Shown here: positions 1-7,982 of the stretch, one piece after another
Numbering within the stretch: position 1 is the stretch's first letter
How the letters are laid out: every line of letters starts with the position of its first letter
NCBI GenBank assembly: GCA_002352215.1
Contig: DEIB01000003.1
Location: 1 to 34,149 of the forward strand
DNA length: 34,149 bases
Source: Chthonomonas sp. UBA2785
Lineage (GTDB): Bacteria > Armatimonadota > Fimbriimonadia > Fimbriimonadales > Fimbriimonadaceae
Reading direction: 5' to 3'
Position numbers and translations under genes: made by a program
Notes under the pieces: model-generated
What the model was told of the DNA's origin: nothing
The model's input: the letters and a program-made list of their open reading frames with translations, nothing else
The model's database searches: none

Positions 1-67
1 TTTCGCCCCATTCCACATGGTTCCGACGGGCTTTTGGGTGGACTCGCACGGCCACGTCGGTCGTCAT
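1..67 (-). CDS. Partial CDS, possible DUF167/UPF0235 protein (N-terminus only)
   Basis: Reading leftward from an ATG at 67 there is an open frame to the window edge, giving only 22 residues that begin MTTDVAVRVHPKARRN. The V-x-V-x-P-x-A-x-x-N pattern resembles the first beta strand and basic loop of DUF167 (YggU-like) proteins. The gene would diverge from guaB across only 37 bases. A TAGACT box (positions 75-80, minus strand) lies 7 bases upstream of the ATG, so the mRNA could be nearly leaderless. With so few residues this is a tentative identification. Confidence 0.4.
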   Translation of the reverse strand, partial: MTTDVAVRVHPKARRNHVEWGE

Positions 68-104
68 GCCCACAAGTCTAACCGACCCTTGACCATACTT
101 ACAT

Positions 105-1583
105 ATGGCTTCATTTCGGGAAGGTTTGAGCTTCGACGACGTTCTGCTCGTCCCTCGTCGGTCTTCTGTGCTCCCTTCCGAAGTTGACACCTCCACCGAG
201 ATCGTCCCTGGGGTACGCCTGCGGGTCCCGATTGTTTCGGCCCCGATGGATACGGTCACCGAAAGCCGACTCGCCATCGCGATTGCCCGCGAAGGGGCCG
301 TGGGCGTGATCCACCGAAATATGCCGATTGACCGGCAAGCCGAAGAGGTGGACCGGGTGAAGCGCAGCGAGCACGGTGTGATCACCGACCCCTTTAAGCT
401 CAACCCTGAAACCACGATCCAGGAAGCCGTGAACCTGATGGCGCGGTACCGCATTAGCGGCGTGCCGATTACGGACGACAAGGGCGTGCTGGTGGGCATT
501 CTCACCAACCGCGACATTCGATTTGAAACTGATTACTCCCGCCCCATCAGCGAGCGGATGACCAGCAAAGACCTGGTAACGACCACCGAAGGGACGAGCT
601 TGGAGCAAGCCGAAGCCCTGCTGGGCGAGCATCGCATTGAAAAGCTGCCCATCGTGGATGCCGACGGCTACCTCAAGGGGCTCATCACCATCAAGGACAT
701 CGAGAAGGTGCGACGCCACCCGAATGCCACCAAGGATGGGCGCGGCCGCTTGGTCGTCGGGGCCGCGATTGGCCCGCTGCGCGAGCCCTACGAACGCGCC
801 AAGGCGCTTTTCGAAGCCGGGGTTGACTTCATCGTCATTGACGCCGCCCACGGCCAAAGCGACGGCGTGATTGAGTGCGTGAAGATGTTAAAGAGCAAAC
901 TGCCCGACCTGAAGGTGATTGCCGGAAACGTGGCCACCAAGGAAGGCGTGCGCGACCTGCACGCGGTGGGTGCCGATGGTCTTCGCCTTGGCATTGGGGC
1001 CGGCTCCATCTGCACCACGCGCGTGGTCGCGGGCGTTGGGGTGCCGCAGTTCACGGCCGTCTTGGATTGCTGCGAAGAGGCCAATAAGCTGGGCTTGCCG
1101 ACGATTGCAGATGGCGGCGTGCGTAGCAGCGGCGATGTGGTGAAGAGCCTTGCCGCCGGGGCCAGCGCCGTGATGATGGGCAACATGTTTGCTGGGTGCG
1201 AAGAGAGCCCCGGCGAAGTGGAAATTTATCGCAACCGGGCCTACAAGGTCTACCGAGGCATGGGCAGCATCGGCGCGATGCGCCAGGGCTCTAGCGACCG
1301 CTACTTTGCGATCAAGAGCACGGGGGCTTCGATGGTGCCGGAAGGCGTGGAAGGCCGTGTGCCCTTTAAGGGATCGCTCAATGAAACGATGGTGCAGGTG
1401 CTGGGCGGCCTCAAGAGCGGCATGGGTTACCTCGGCGCGAGTTCCTTGAAAGAGTTACAAGAACGGGCGGAATTCGTACGCATAACGAACGCCGGCCTGC
1501 GCGAAAGCCACCCGCATGATGTATGGATTACTAAAGAGCCGCCCAACTATTCCAGCCCGTTTGTGAGCGGCGAAGCTGACTAA
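105..1583 (+). CDS. guaB: Inosine-5'-monophosphate dehydrogenase
   Basis: This 492-residue protein matches bacterial IMPDH in length and motif order. It oxidises IMP to XMP with NAD+, the committed step of guanine nucleotide synthesis, in the cytosol. The N-terminal GLSFDDVLLVP is the family signature. A CBS pair occupies roughly residues 90-205 inside the TIM barrel. The catalytic cysteine is Cys303 in the loop GIGAGSICTTR, where the usual Pro of GPGSICTTR is Ala. The flap carries MRQGSSDRYF with the conserved Arg-Tyr pair. The ATG at 105 is preceded by no Shine-Dalgarno sequence, but a CATACT box ends five bases upstream, so a leaderless transcript is possible. The gene is followed after 49 bases by the unrelated three-gene block. 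Confidence 0.98.
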   Translation: MASFREGLSFDDVLLVPRRSSVLPSEVDTSTEIVPGVRLRVPIVSAPMDTVTESRLAIAIAREGAVGVIHRNMPIDRQAEEVDRVKRSEHGVITDPFKLNPETTIQEAVNLMARYRISGVPITDDKGVLVGILTNRDIRFETDYSRPISERMTSKDLVTTTEGTSLEQAEALLGEHRIEKLPIVDADGYLKGLITIKDIEKVRRHPNATKDGRGRLVVGAAIGPLREPYERAKALFEAGVDFIVIDAAHGQSDGVIECVKMLKSKLPDLKVIAGNVATKEGVRDLHAVGADGLRLGIGAGSICTTRVVAGVGVPQFTAVLDCCEEANKLGLPTIADGGVRSSGDVVKSLAAGASAVMMGNMFAGCEESPGEVEIYRNRAYKVYRGMGSIGAMRQGSSDRYFAIKSTGASMVPEGVEGRVPFKGSLNETMVQVLGGLKSGMGYLGASSLKELQERAEFVRITNAGLRESHPHDVWITKEPPNYSSPFVSGEAD

Positions 1584-1596
1584 GTTCTCTTAAAAT

Positions 1597-1626
1597 TGGG
1601 AAATTGTCAGAATTTTCCATTACAAT
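1597..1626 (+). promoter_or_regulatory. Candidate promoter of the AlbA_2 block, placing the start at or next to the ATG
   Basis: TTGGGA (1597-1602), an 18-base spacer and TACAAT (1621-1626) resemble a sigma-70 type promoter. The expected transcription start falls at about 1633, which is the A of the ATG of the next gene. There is no Shine-Dalgarno sequence in this gap, which fits leaderless initiation. The -35 box is poor. Confidence 0.4.
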
Positions 1627-1632
1627 AGACGC

Positions 1633-3519
1633 ATGATTTGCGAGCCAATAGAACCGTTTGGTTCTGAGGCTTGGCGATTGGCAAAGGGGCTCAATCAACG
1701 AGAGGATAAGATCGAACAGGCCGGGTGGTTAATCCACTGGGGGAAGGCCCCGGTATTGCCGGAGCCTTTACCGCCCTCCATCTGGATTGAAGACTTGGAC
1801 CCAGAGGGTCGCAAGCAAAGAATCCGTTGGACAAGTTCACCGCATCCCCGTCAGATTACGATTGACCGGGATCAAACCCCACGCTTAGTTCAAAAGTGGC
1901 TCATCGACCTCTCGGTGGCACTTGATGAGAACGATGAAGAACTGCTTGAGCATCTTCTCAATGGCAATGTCTTCTACAAGCCATTCATTGACCGTCTCCT
2001 GGTCATCGCAAATACCTATGCCTCACAGTGTGAATTTCGAGACACGGTAGAGGCTCAGACCTTCAACCCAGCTCAAGGGCCGCAGGGCTACCGGTTCAAC
2101 ATTCTTCTCCGGTTCCTTCAACGAGTTTGTAGCCTTCAGTGCCTCGTCGCGCGAGGTTGGTTCAGTTATCAGGGCCAATCCCAATACTTCAGAGCACTTG
2201 CTGCCGATGCCAAAGCTAACCCCGATTCTCCTTCCCTTTTTGATCGTTTCAATGCCGTCCTGAAGCAATCGATGACGGCACCGGAGGATCGAAAAATTGA
2301 CTCCATGACCCCATGGATTGGTGAAGTTCCATATCTGGGGCGCATCGGTCACGCCGACTATGAGGAGCCAGTGGTTCCGAGAGACTTTTCGTACTTCTTC
2401 ACGCCTACTACTGAGTTAATGGAGGCCGTGTTTGGCTCGGAAGGGCTGATTCAGGACTTCCCCTTTTGTCAAAGCCACTTTGACGCCTTCTATAGCGAAG
2501 TGGCCGTCCACGCCAATATTGTTTACCGAACCACTATTCGTGCATGGCAGGGTAGGTCTGGAGCTGTCCATATCGGATCCCGACGCCGGGCATTTGGCCG
2601 CCTATACGAACTCTTCGGCGAGGTCGACTTGCAGCGTGGAACGGGCAATTGGCGCGATGTCGTTGCCATGAATCAAGTCGTCGACACGGACAACAATTTC
2701 GGCGACTATGCGACTTCACTCGTACATGAACTCCTTCGATTCATACATCACTGGCTGGAGCAAGAGGAATCAACGGATGAAATATCGGATTACATTCTCA
2801 GGCTCGTGAACTCGCAATTAACAGTGGTGATGGACAATGAAGGTGCGGTCTACGTCACACGGCAAAGAATAGCGGACGCGGCTTTGGCGTGGATGCCATC
2901 TCCAGATCGTGCCCATGAGATTAATCTCACTCACTCGGTGCGCATGGGCAGGGCAATCCAAGAGGACTACGCTCGTTTCGAAGCCAATTGGAAGCCTTCG
3001 GAGCGAGTAGTCTTCCGGGCCCACTTCCCGCCGCTTAACCTTCGAGACGCCATGAGATCAGATTCGGCCCACCGAATTCTCAGGGATATCGCGGGGATGT
3101 TGAACACCGACGGGGGAACGATTTTGGTTGGCGTACGTACGGATGGAACCATTACAGACATCCCTCTCGACCCTGATGCCGAAACTTATGGGTTCGAGCG
3201 CTCCATGCTCTTGCTGATGACCCAGTTGATCTCTCAGATGCTCATCCCCAATCCCATGCATTCCCTCAACATGGTGTGGCAGTATCAGGAGAGAAGCCCA
3301 ATCATGCTCATCACGGTACAAAGTTGCCCAACGCTCACCTACCTTCGCCCTCAAAGTGGCCGAGATGATGGCGTCCATGAAGATATCCTGTGTGCGCGGC
3401 GCGGGATGGAGACCATTACTTTGCACGACCGAGAGCGGGATGACTTCTTAATCGCGTGGAAACTCAAGCGTACGAGCAGTTTAAGCGAAGAATCGGAGGG
3501 CGATTATCTCGGCACCTAA
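1633..3519 (+). CDS. AlbA_2/Schlafen-like domain protein, divergent copy 1 of 3
   Basis: The 628-residue product is the first of three tandem paralogues. Residues 1 to about 450 form a largely helical region of unknown function. The C-terminal part (about 455-615) is recognisable as an AlbA_2 (Schlafen-like) domain by MLNTDGGTILVG (about 490-500) and by the closing TITLHDRERDDF. It is the most divergent copy. The E-x4-E-F-K motif seen in the third gene is missing (RVVFRAHF stands in about that place), and the later acidic position reads GVRTDG instead of GVTDEG. It therefore lacks all three residues that form the nuclease site in mammalian Schlafens and may be regulatory or structural. Sampled sequence is near 50% G+C against about 65% in guaB, suggesting different ancestry. 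The 3' end overlaps the start of the next gene. No signal peptide or membrane helix was seen. Biological role unknown. Confidence 0.75.
   Translation: MICEPIEPFGSEAWRLAKGLNQREDKIEQAGWLIHWGKAPVLPEPLPPSIWIEDLDPEGRKQRIRWTSSPHPRQITIDRDQTPRLVQKWLIDLSVALDENDEELLEHLLNGNVFYKPFIDRLLVIANTYASQCEFRDTVEAQTFNPAQGPQGYRFNILLRFLQRVCSLQCLVARGWFSYQGQSQYFRALAADAKANPDSPSLFDRFNAVLKQSMTAPEDRKIDSMTPWIGEVPYLGRIGHADYEEPVVPRDFSYFFTPTTELMEAVFGSEGLIQDFPFCQSHFDAFYSEVAVHANIVYRTTIRAWQGRSGAVHIGSRRRAFGRLYELFGEVDLQRGTGNWRDVVAMNQVVDTDNNFGDYATSLVHELLRFIHHWLEQEESTDEISDYILRLVNSQLTVVMDNEGAVYVTRQRIADAALAWMPSPDRAHEINLTHSVRMGRAIQEDYARFEANWKPSERVVFRAHFPPLNLRDAMRSDSAHRILRDIAGMLNTDGGTILVGVRTDGTITDIPLDPDAETYGFERSMLLLMTQLISQMLIPNPMHSLNMVWQYQERSPIMLITVQSCPTLTYLRPQSGRDDGVHEDILCARRGMETITLHDRERDDFLIAWKLKRTSSLSEESEGDYLGT
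3495..3500 (+). promoter_or_regulatory. Strong Shine-Dalgarno site GGAGGG in front of a non-ATG start
   Basis: GGAGGG sits inside the last codons of the first paralogue. Six bases after GGAGG comes ATC (3506), and three bases after it ATT (3503), both in the frame of the second paralogue. No ATG, GTG or TTG exists in this frame between the upstream TAA (3482) and TTG at 3689. The spacing to ATC is ideal, which decides the start proposed for the next gene. Confidence 0.5.
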
Positions 3520-5290
3520 GCAATCGCTCTATGACTGGCTCGTCGAGCACTACTCACGGCCAAGCGATCGCGGCCCCACCCTCGGTGGTTGCCCTCTCGC
3601 CCAGATCAAGAGTGTCCATGAGATACCCACGGGCTGCATCGGCGTCATCGAAAACTACCGAACTGCTCCCGTTCTCTGTATCCAGGAGTTGGATGAGATC
3701 TATCTCGTTTCCATTCCGCTACCGAACCCGCCGTCGTACGTCACCGATCTCCTGGCCACCATGGCCAAGGAAACGGGACCGATCAAGCTGGAGGTAAAGG
3801 TCCACCTCTTTTCTGACCAACGCCTGTTACAGCACGTTTACGATGAGATCATGGCGCTGGTCGAAGAATTCAGCGAACTCGTTGACCCGCCGGCGGAGCA
3901 GAAGTTCTTTCGATCCGCCTATGCCCGCGCGAACGATTCACACTACTTTCTCGCCACCGTTTTGATTCGTTGCCTTCATTTGACGATGTTGGAGCAGCGG
4001 GGGGCTCTCGTCTTCAAGGATGTCCTCAAGAAGATGGATGAAGAGCACAATTACGGCGAGAAGCCAGCCGATCTTCTCCACACCGAATGGCTAAGAGAGA
4101 CCATTTTGGCTAGTATCGGGCTAAGAATGAGTGGCCGAGCCGATGACCATCTTCCGGACTTTGGCCGCCTTTTTCAAACGGAAGAAGGAGTTCGTGATTA
4201 CTTCGCTCGCATGCGGTCCTTGTTCAGTATCCCGGCGGGAATTGTTCACCGGTTAGCCCAACCCGAGTCGTTGCTGAATCGCTTCCCGTTAATCGCTGGC
4301 CCACCGAACACAGAGGCTCACGAAGTCGGATTAACGTTCGAGCATCTGAGTCTGCTTCTTGACTCTCTCCGAGACCAGGAGCCCCTCTCGTCTTTCAGCG
4401 ACTTGCACCAGGGCGTGCGGTGGGAGCTCCGGCAGTTTGAATCTCGTCTTAACTCCTCGGCAATGCCCGGGTCATCGGTAACCCAGTCCCTTGATTCGCT
4501 GATCTTCATTGATGAAAATCCCGAGCACGGCAACTACCTGGTTGCCCTCTTTAATGAGCTAATGCACCTCAATGCCACCCGGGCAGCGCAGGCTGGCCAA
4601 CCCTGGGAGCCTTTGGCGACCGCCCGTCGGCTGCTGGGGCAACAGTTGGTCGGCGCTTGCCGCAACCAAAGCGATCTCTTTCAAGCAAGGTTGCGCCTCG
4701 GCCTCGCCGTTTGGCAGTGGCTGGATGGACCCGATGTACCGGACTTCCCGGAAATGAGATCCGCGATCCGATGGGGCAAGGTCACCAGCCGGATGGTTCG
4801 GACCGGGCACCCTCGCTACGTAGAATCTGACCGACTTGAACTCAAACGCGGATTCGACTGGAACCCCAAGATCCAAGGGCGTGATCAAGAGCTCCGCCGG
4901 GCATGCATGCGCACCGTCTGCGGATTCCTGAACGCCCGGGGAGGGAGCTTAGTCATCGGCGTCAACAATGAGGGTGTGCCGATTGGGATAGGTGAAGAAC
5001 TCCAACAAATCCGCGGCCAAAACCGGCTGGATGTCATGGAACAACGGGTGCGCACCTATCTACGACAATACATCGAGCCGGCTCCCTTGCAGTCCGTGTC
5101 GATTCGATTCCCGCGCGTGGCCAACCGAATCCTGATGGAGATTGAGGTCGAGCCGCGGTCTGAGATCACCTACTTCAAATACAAAGACCCGCAAGGCGAA
5201 ACCAGAATGGAAATTTGTGTGCGGGACGGCAACCGAACGATCACTTTGAAGGGACAGGAGCGCGATCAGTTTGTACTGAGCCGAGTCTAA
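3506..5290 (+). CDS. AlbA_2/Schlafen-like domain protein, copy 2 of 3, probable non-ATG start
   Basis: Conventional start-finding gives TTG at 3689 (533 residues), but the frame is open back to 3485 and the extra sequence is clearly homologous to the N-terminus of the third gene. SLYDWLVEHYSRP aligns with TWIDQWLRDHGAKP, and IPTGCIGVIE with LPQGAVGLIH. Starting at ATC 3506 gives 594 residues, close to the 605 of copy 3; ATT at 3503 is the alternative. A helical region covers residues 1 to about 430. The AlbA_2 domain begins with ESDRLELKRGFDWNP (Glu440 and Glu445), continues with FLNARGGSLVIGVNNEG, where Asn488 replaces the acidic residue, and closes with RDGNRTITLKGQERDQF. The overlap of 14 bases with copy 1 indicates translational coupling. 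A base error or an indel in this region is the main alternative to a non-canonical start. Substrate and role are unknown. Confidence 0.7.
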   Translation: MSAPKQSLYDWLVEHYSRPSDRGPTLGGCPLAQIKSVHEIPTGCIGVIENYRTAPVLCIQELDEIYLVSIPLPNPPSYVTDLLATMAKETGPIKLEVKVHLFSDQRLLQHVYDEIMALVEEFSELVDPPAEQKFFRSAYARANDSHYFLATVLIRCLHLTMLEQRGALVFKDVLKKMDEEHNYGEKPADLLHTEWLRETILASIGLRMSGRADDHLPDFGRLFQTEEGVRDYFARMRSLFSIPAGIVHRLAQPESLLNRFPLIAGPPNTEAHEVGLTFEHLSLLLDSLRDQEPLSSFSDLHQGVRWELRQFESRLNSSAMPGSSVTQSLDSLIFIDENPEHGNYLVALFNELMHLNATRAAQAGQPWEPLATARRLLGQQLVGACRNQSDLFQARLRLGLAVWQWLDGPDVPDFPEMRSAIRWGKVTSRMVRTGHPRYVESDRLELKRGFDWNPKIQGRDQELRRACMRTVCGFLNARGGSLVIGVNNEGVPIGIGEELQQIRGQNRLDVMEQRVRTYLRQYIEPAPLQSVSIRFPRVANRILMEIEVEPRSEITYFKYKDPQGETRMEICVRDGNRTITLKGQERDQFVLSRV

Positions 5291-5312
5291 AGCTGACCCA
5301 GTAATTCTCATA

Positions 5313-5338
5313 GGTAACAATCATTACAATTTGTTATC
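5313..5338. promoter_or_regulatory. Inverted repeat upstream of the third AlbA_2 gene
   Basis: GGTAACAA (5313-5320) and TTGTTATC (5331-5338) form an 8-base-pair dyad with one G-U pair around a 10-base AT-rich centre. It lies in the 155-base gap between copies 2 and 3. It has no T-tract, so a protein-binding operator is more likely than a terminator. The rest of the gap (5339-5445) holds no convincing promoter; TTGAAA at 5385 and TAGAAA at 5411 are spaced too widely (20 bases). Confidence 0.4.
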
Positions 5339-5445
5339 GTCACGGCCAAGGCCAGTTAACGTCGTAAGTTCAAATGCAAAATTCTTGAAACTTCCATCGC
5401 TGCGTTGAGGTAGAAACCCAAAGACAACGAGAACGGTGGACTTGA

Positions 5446-7263
5446 ATGGCAAAACGGAGCGACGGGACCTGGATTGATCAGTGGCTCCGAGATCATGGCG
5501 CCAAGCCCACTCTCGAAGGCTTCGAAATCAACGGGAACATCATTTACCGATGCTCAACCGCTTGTGAGTTACCGCAAGGCGCAGTGGGGCTCATCCACAC
5601 CCCCGATGGTCAGGATTTCTTAATCCGAAGAGAGGCCAAGGGGGCGATTCGAATCCATGTGACTGGACCCGAGTTGCCACTTTGGACCCTTCGTTCTCTC
5701 ACGTTTATCACGACAGCGGAGCCTGCCCAATGGCAAGAAACGCTGGACCACGTTTTCAATAAGCGAACGCTTTTCCGGGCATCGCGAGACTACATTGAGA
5801 TCGCCGTCAATCAGTGTATTGATCGGACCAGTGCAGGGCCCTTTAGCTATGTTTTCAGTTCCGAAGGGCCGCAGGTTAGTGTCGATCAGTACTTTGGTTA
5901 CACGGCTTGCACTCGACTCATTCTGGTTCGGCTGCTGCAAGAGAAAGGGGTGCTACCGCGGGAGATTACGGAGAACATCGCCACCGAGCAGGTGGACGGC
6001 CACGGCTGGTTATTAAAGGATTCCCCGCTGATGCAAGCCTTGCACTTGGTCGTGGGTTTGCCGATCACGTGTCCGGCAGACAAAGACTCTTGTTCGGTAC
6101 GCGAGTTTCCTAACTTTTACGAAACCTATCAACCTCACCTCGAATTTGTTCAACTTTGCAATTCCATACCTTCCTTTTCCAGGATACCGATCGAACTCAT
6201 CCACCTCATAGTTGGGCCGGGTGGCTTCTGCGATGAGTTTCCTCTCTACTCCTCCAATTGTGAAGTTGAGCAATACACCCTTGCCATTGGCTTTGACCAA
6301 CTCATTTATTTGCATGACACCCTGCGAGATCATGCTCCGTCTGATGCCGGTGAGGACCTGAGTCACCGAGCTAGCTGGGAACTCACAGTCTTTCTGAATT
6401 GCAATCCCTACGAAACTCCCGCGGAGCAGTGGTTGCCCACTCTCCGGAAGTTTGTACTGGCCTATGAGGTGCATGGCCTGGACAACTTTGCCATGGTCTG
6501 CCTCAGCGAGTTGATGGGCCTGGAAATGCTTGCCGCGAAGCAATTTGGCCAGAGATGGGATCCGGATCGCACGCTTCGGCGAATCCTTCGTCACAACCTC
6601 GTGCTCATCTGCCCGTCCATCATTGACCTCTACATCCTCAGACTGCGGTTGGGGCTCACTTCCTTCCAGTGGTTTCCCGACGGTGAACTCCCGCATTTGC
6701 CGGAACTCAATACGGCGGTTCGGCATGGTTTCCGGTCGGTCCGAGATGATCAGACCGTCCCCAGCTACAAGCAGGAGTCAGACACTCTTGAGTTCAAACG
6801 AGGATTTGACTGGAATCCGCGCACTCGGCAGCAAGATGCAGAGCTAAGACACGGCATCATCCGCACAGTGGCAGCAATGCTGAACACGCGCGGAGGCACA
6901 ATCGCCCTGGGCGTGACAGATGAAGGGATCCCGGTCGGGATTGACGAGGAACTCGAAGCCGTCCGAGATCGAAACCCGCTGGATGTCTTAGAGCAGAGAC
7001 TGCGCACACACCTCCGCTCGGCGCTCCAGCCGCCGCCGCTCGAGAATGTTAAGGTCACCTTCCCGCGCATGGCCAACCGGATTTTCATGCTCATTGAGGT
7101 GCAGCCCACGGCCAGCATCACCTACTGCAAGTTCCGCGACAAGCATGGCAATCCCAAAGAAGAGATTTTTGTGAGGGACGGAAACCGAACGATCACGCTC
7201 CACGGGCGGGAACGTGATCGTTTTGTTTTGGAGCGCGCGAAGGGCTCCGTCTTTCTTGAGTAG
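5446..7263 (+). CDS. AlbA_2/Schlafen-like domain protein, copy 3 of 3, complete acidic triad
   Basis: This 605-residue protein has the same plan as its two upstream neighbours. Residues 1 to about 435 are a helical region (for example RLILVRLLQEKGVLP and FDQLIYLHDTLRDHAP), and about 440-600 are an AlbA_2 domain. The domain starts with ESDTLEFKRGFDWNP, giving Glu444 and Glu449, and continues with MLNTRGGTIALGVTDEG, giving Asp492. In mammalian Schlafen 13 a Glu-x4-Glu pair and an Asp about 38 residues later form the ribonuclease site, so this copy alone could be a metal-dependent nuclease. Similarity to copy 2 is very high through the C-terminal 170 residues. The ATG at 5446 has only a weak ribosome site (GGTGG). 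The stop is 3 bases from the convergent stop of rpsD. Many bacterial AlbA_2 proteins have no proven activity, so nuclease function is inference. Confidence 0.8.
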   Translation: MAKRSDGTWIDQWLRDHGAKPTLEGFEINGNIIYRCSTACELPQGAVGLIHTPDGQDFLIRREAKGAIRIHVTGPELPLWTLRSLTFITTAEPAQWQETLDHVFNKRTLFRASRDYIEIAVNQCIDRTSAGPFSYVFSSEGPQVSVDQYFGYTACTRLILVRLLQEKGVLPREITENIATEQVDGHGWLLKDSPLMQALHLVVGLPITCPADKDSCSVREFPNFYETYQPHLEFVQLCNSIPSFSRIPIELIHLIVGPGGFCDEFPLYSSNCEVEQYTLAIGFDQLIYLHDTLRDHAPSDAGEDLSHRASWELTVFLNCNPYETPAEQWLPTLRKFVLAYEVHGLDNFAMVCLSELMGLEMLAAKQFGQRWDPDRTLRRILRHNLVLICPSIIDLYILRLRLGLTSFQWFPDGELPHLPELNTAVRHGFRSVRDDQTVPSYKQESDTLEFKRGFDWNPRTRQQDAELRHGIIRTVAAMLNTRGGTIALGVTDEGIPVGIDEELEAVRDRNPLDVLEQRLRTHLRSALQPPPLENVKVTFPRMANRIFMLIEVQPTASITYCKFRDKHGNPKEEIFVRDGNRTITLHGRERDRFVLERAKGSVFLE

Positions 7264-7266
7264 GCC

Positions 7267-7875
7267 TTAGCGAGCGTAGAACTCGACGACCTTCTGCTCT
7301 TCCATGAACTTGGGGAAGTCTTCCCGTTCCGGCAGAGCGATGATCTTGCCCGCGTAGTTCGGCACATCCGGCTCGATGTACACCGGCACGGCGGCGCCTT
7401 CGTAGCTGTTCTTGCGAGCAATGCCTCGGCTGGAGGCACGATCTCGAACCGAGATCACGTCACCCACGCGGCACTGGTAGGACGGGATGTCCACCAACTT
7501 GCCGTTGACGAAGATGTGCTGGTGGCTCACCATCTGGCGGGCCTGCTCAATCGTGTTGGCAAAACCCATGCGATAAACCTGGGTTTGAAGGCGAAGTTCC
7601 AGCAAGCGCAGGAAGTTCAGACCGGAGTTACCGCGCATGCGCTGAGCCTTCTCGAACGTGCGGCGGAACTGCTTTTCCAGCATCCCGTAATAGCGGCGGA
7701 TGACTTGCTTGGCCAGCAGCTGCTCGCCATATTCCGACATGCGTCGCTCGCGTTGGTTCGGACCGTGCTGCCCGGGGGGATACGGTCGCTTGACGCTCGG
7801 GCACTTGGCCCGGCCCCAAATGTTGAAGCCGACTTTGCGGCAGATATCTGATCTTCGTCCTCGATAGGTCGCCAT
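7267..7875 (-). CDS. rpsD: Small ribosomal subunit protein uS4
   Basis: The 202-residue product is ribosomal protein S4, which binds 16S rRNA early in 30S assembly. Family hallmarks are RPYPPGQHGPNQRERR near residue 32, the S4 RNA-binding fold with VSHQHIFVNGKLVDIPSY, and the C-terminal VVEFYAR. The start is the ATG at 7875 (MATYRGRRSDIC); an upstream in-frame extension to 7944 does not look like S4. Of the four zinc-binding cysteines of the Thermus-type protein only Cys12 and Cys25 remain here, so the metal site is probably lost. The gene stands alone, away from the rpsM-rpsK-rpoA cluster. I see no clear terminator between it and the convergent AlbA_2 gene. Confidence 0.97.
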   Translation of the reverse strand: MATYRGRRSDICRKVGFNIWGRAKCPSVKRPYPPGQHGPNQRERRMSEYGEQLLAKQVIRRYYGMLEKQFRRTFEKAQRMRGNSGLNFLRLLELRLQTQVYRMGFANTIEQARQMVSHQHIFVNGKLVDIPSYQCRVGDVISVRDRASSRGIARKNSYEGAAVPVYIEPDVPNYAGKIIALPEREDFPKFMEEQKVVEFYAR

Positions 7876-7982
7876 GCTGTTACTTAGCTTTTCCGTTGGT
7901 TTCGTCTGAGAACCCAGAGGTCCTCGACGGGCGCGAAAGAACATTATGCCGCATCGGGCGGCATTCTTCCCTTCCGGCGGGT

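Noticed and set aside
3485..3519. Programmed +1 frameshift fusing AlbA_2 copies 1 and 2
   Set aside because: No slippery codon or stimulator is visible, and a strong ribosome site with correct spacing explains the second frame better.
3689..3691. TTG as the start of AlbA_2 copy 2
   Set aside because: It would remove about 60 residues that align with the N-terminus of copy 3, and no Shine-Dalgarno site precedes it.
7876..7944. Longer N-terminus for rpsD
   Set aside because: The extra 23 residues do not resemble S4, while the ATG at 7875 gives the usual length.
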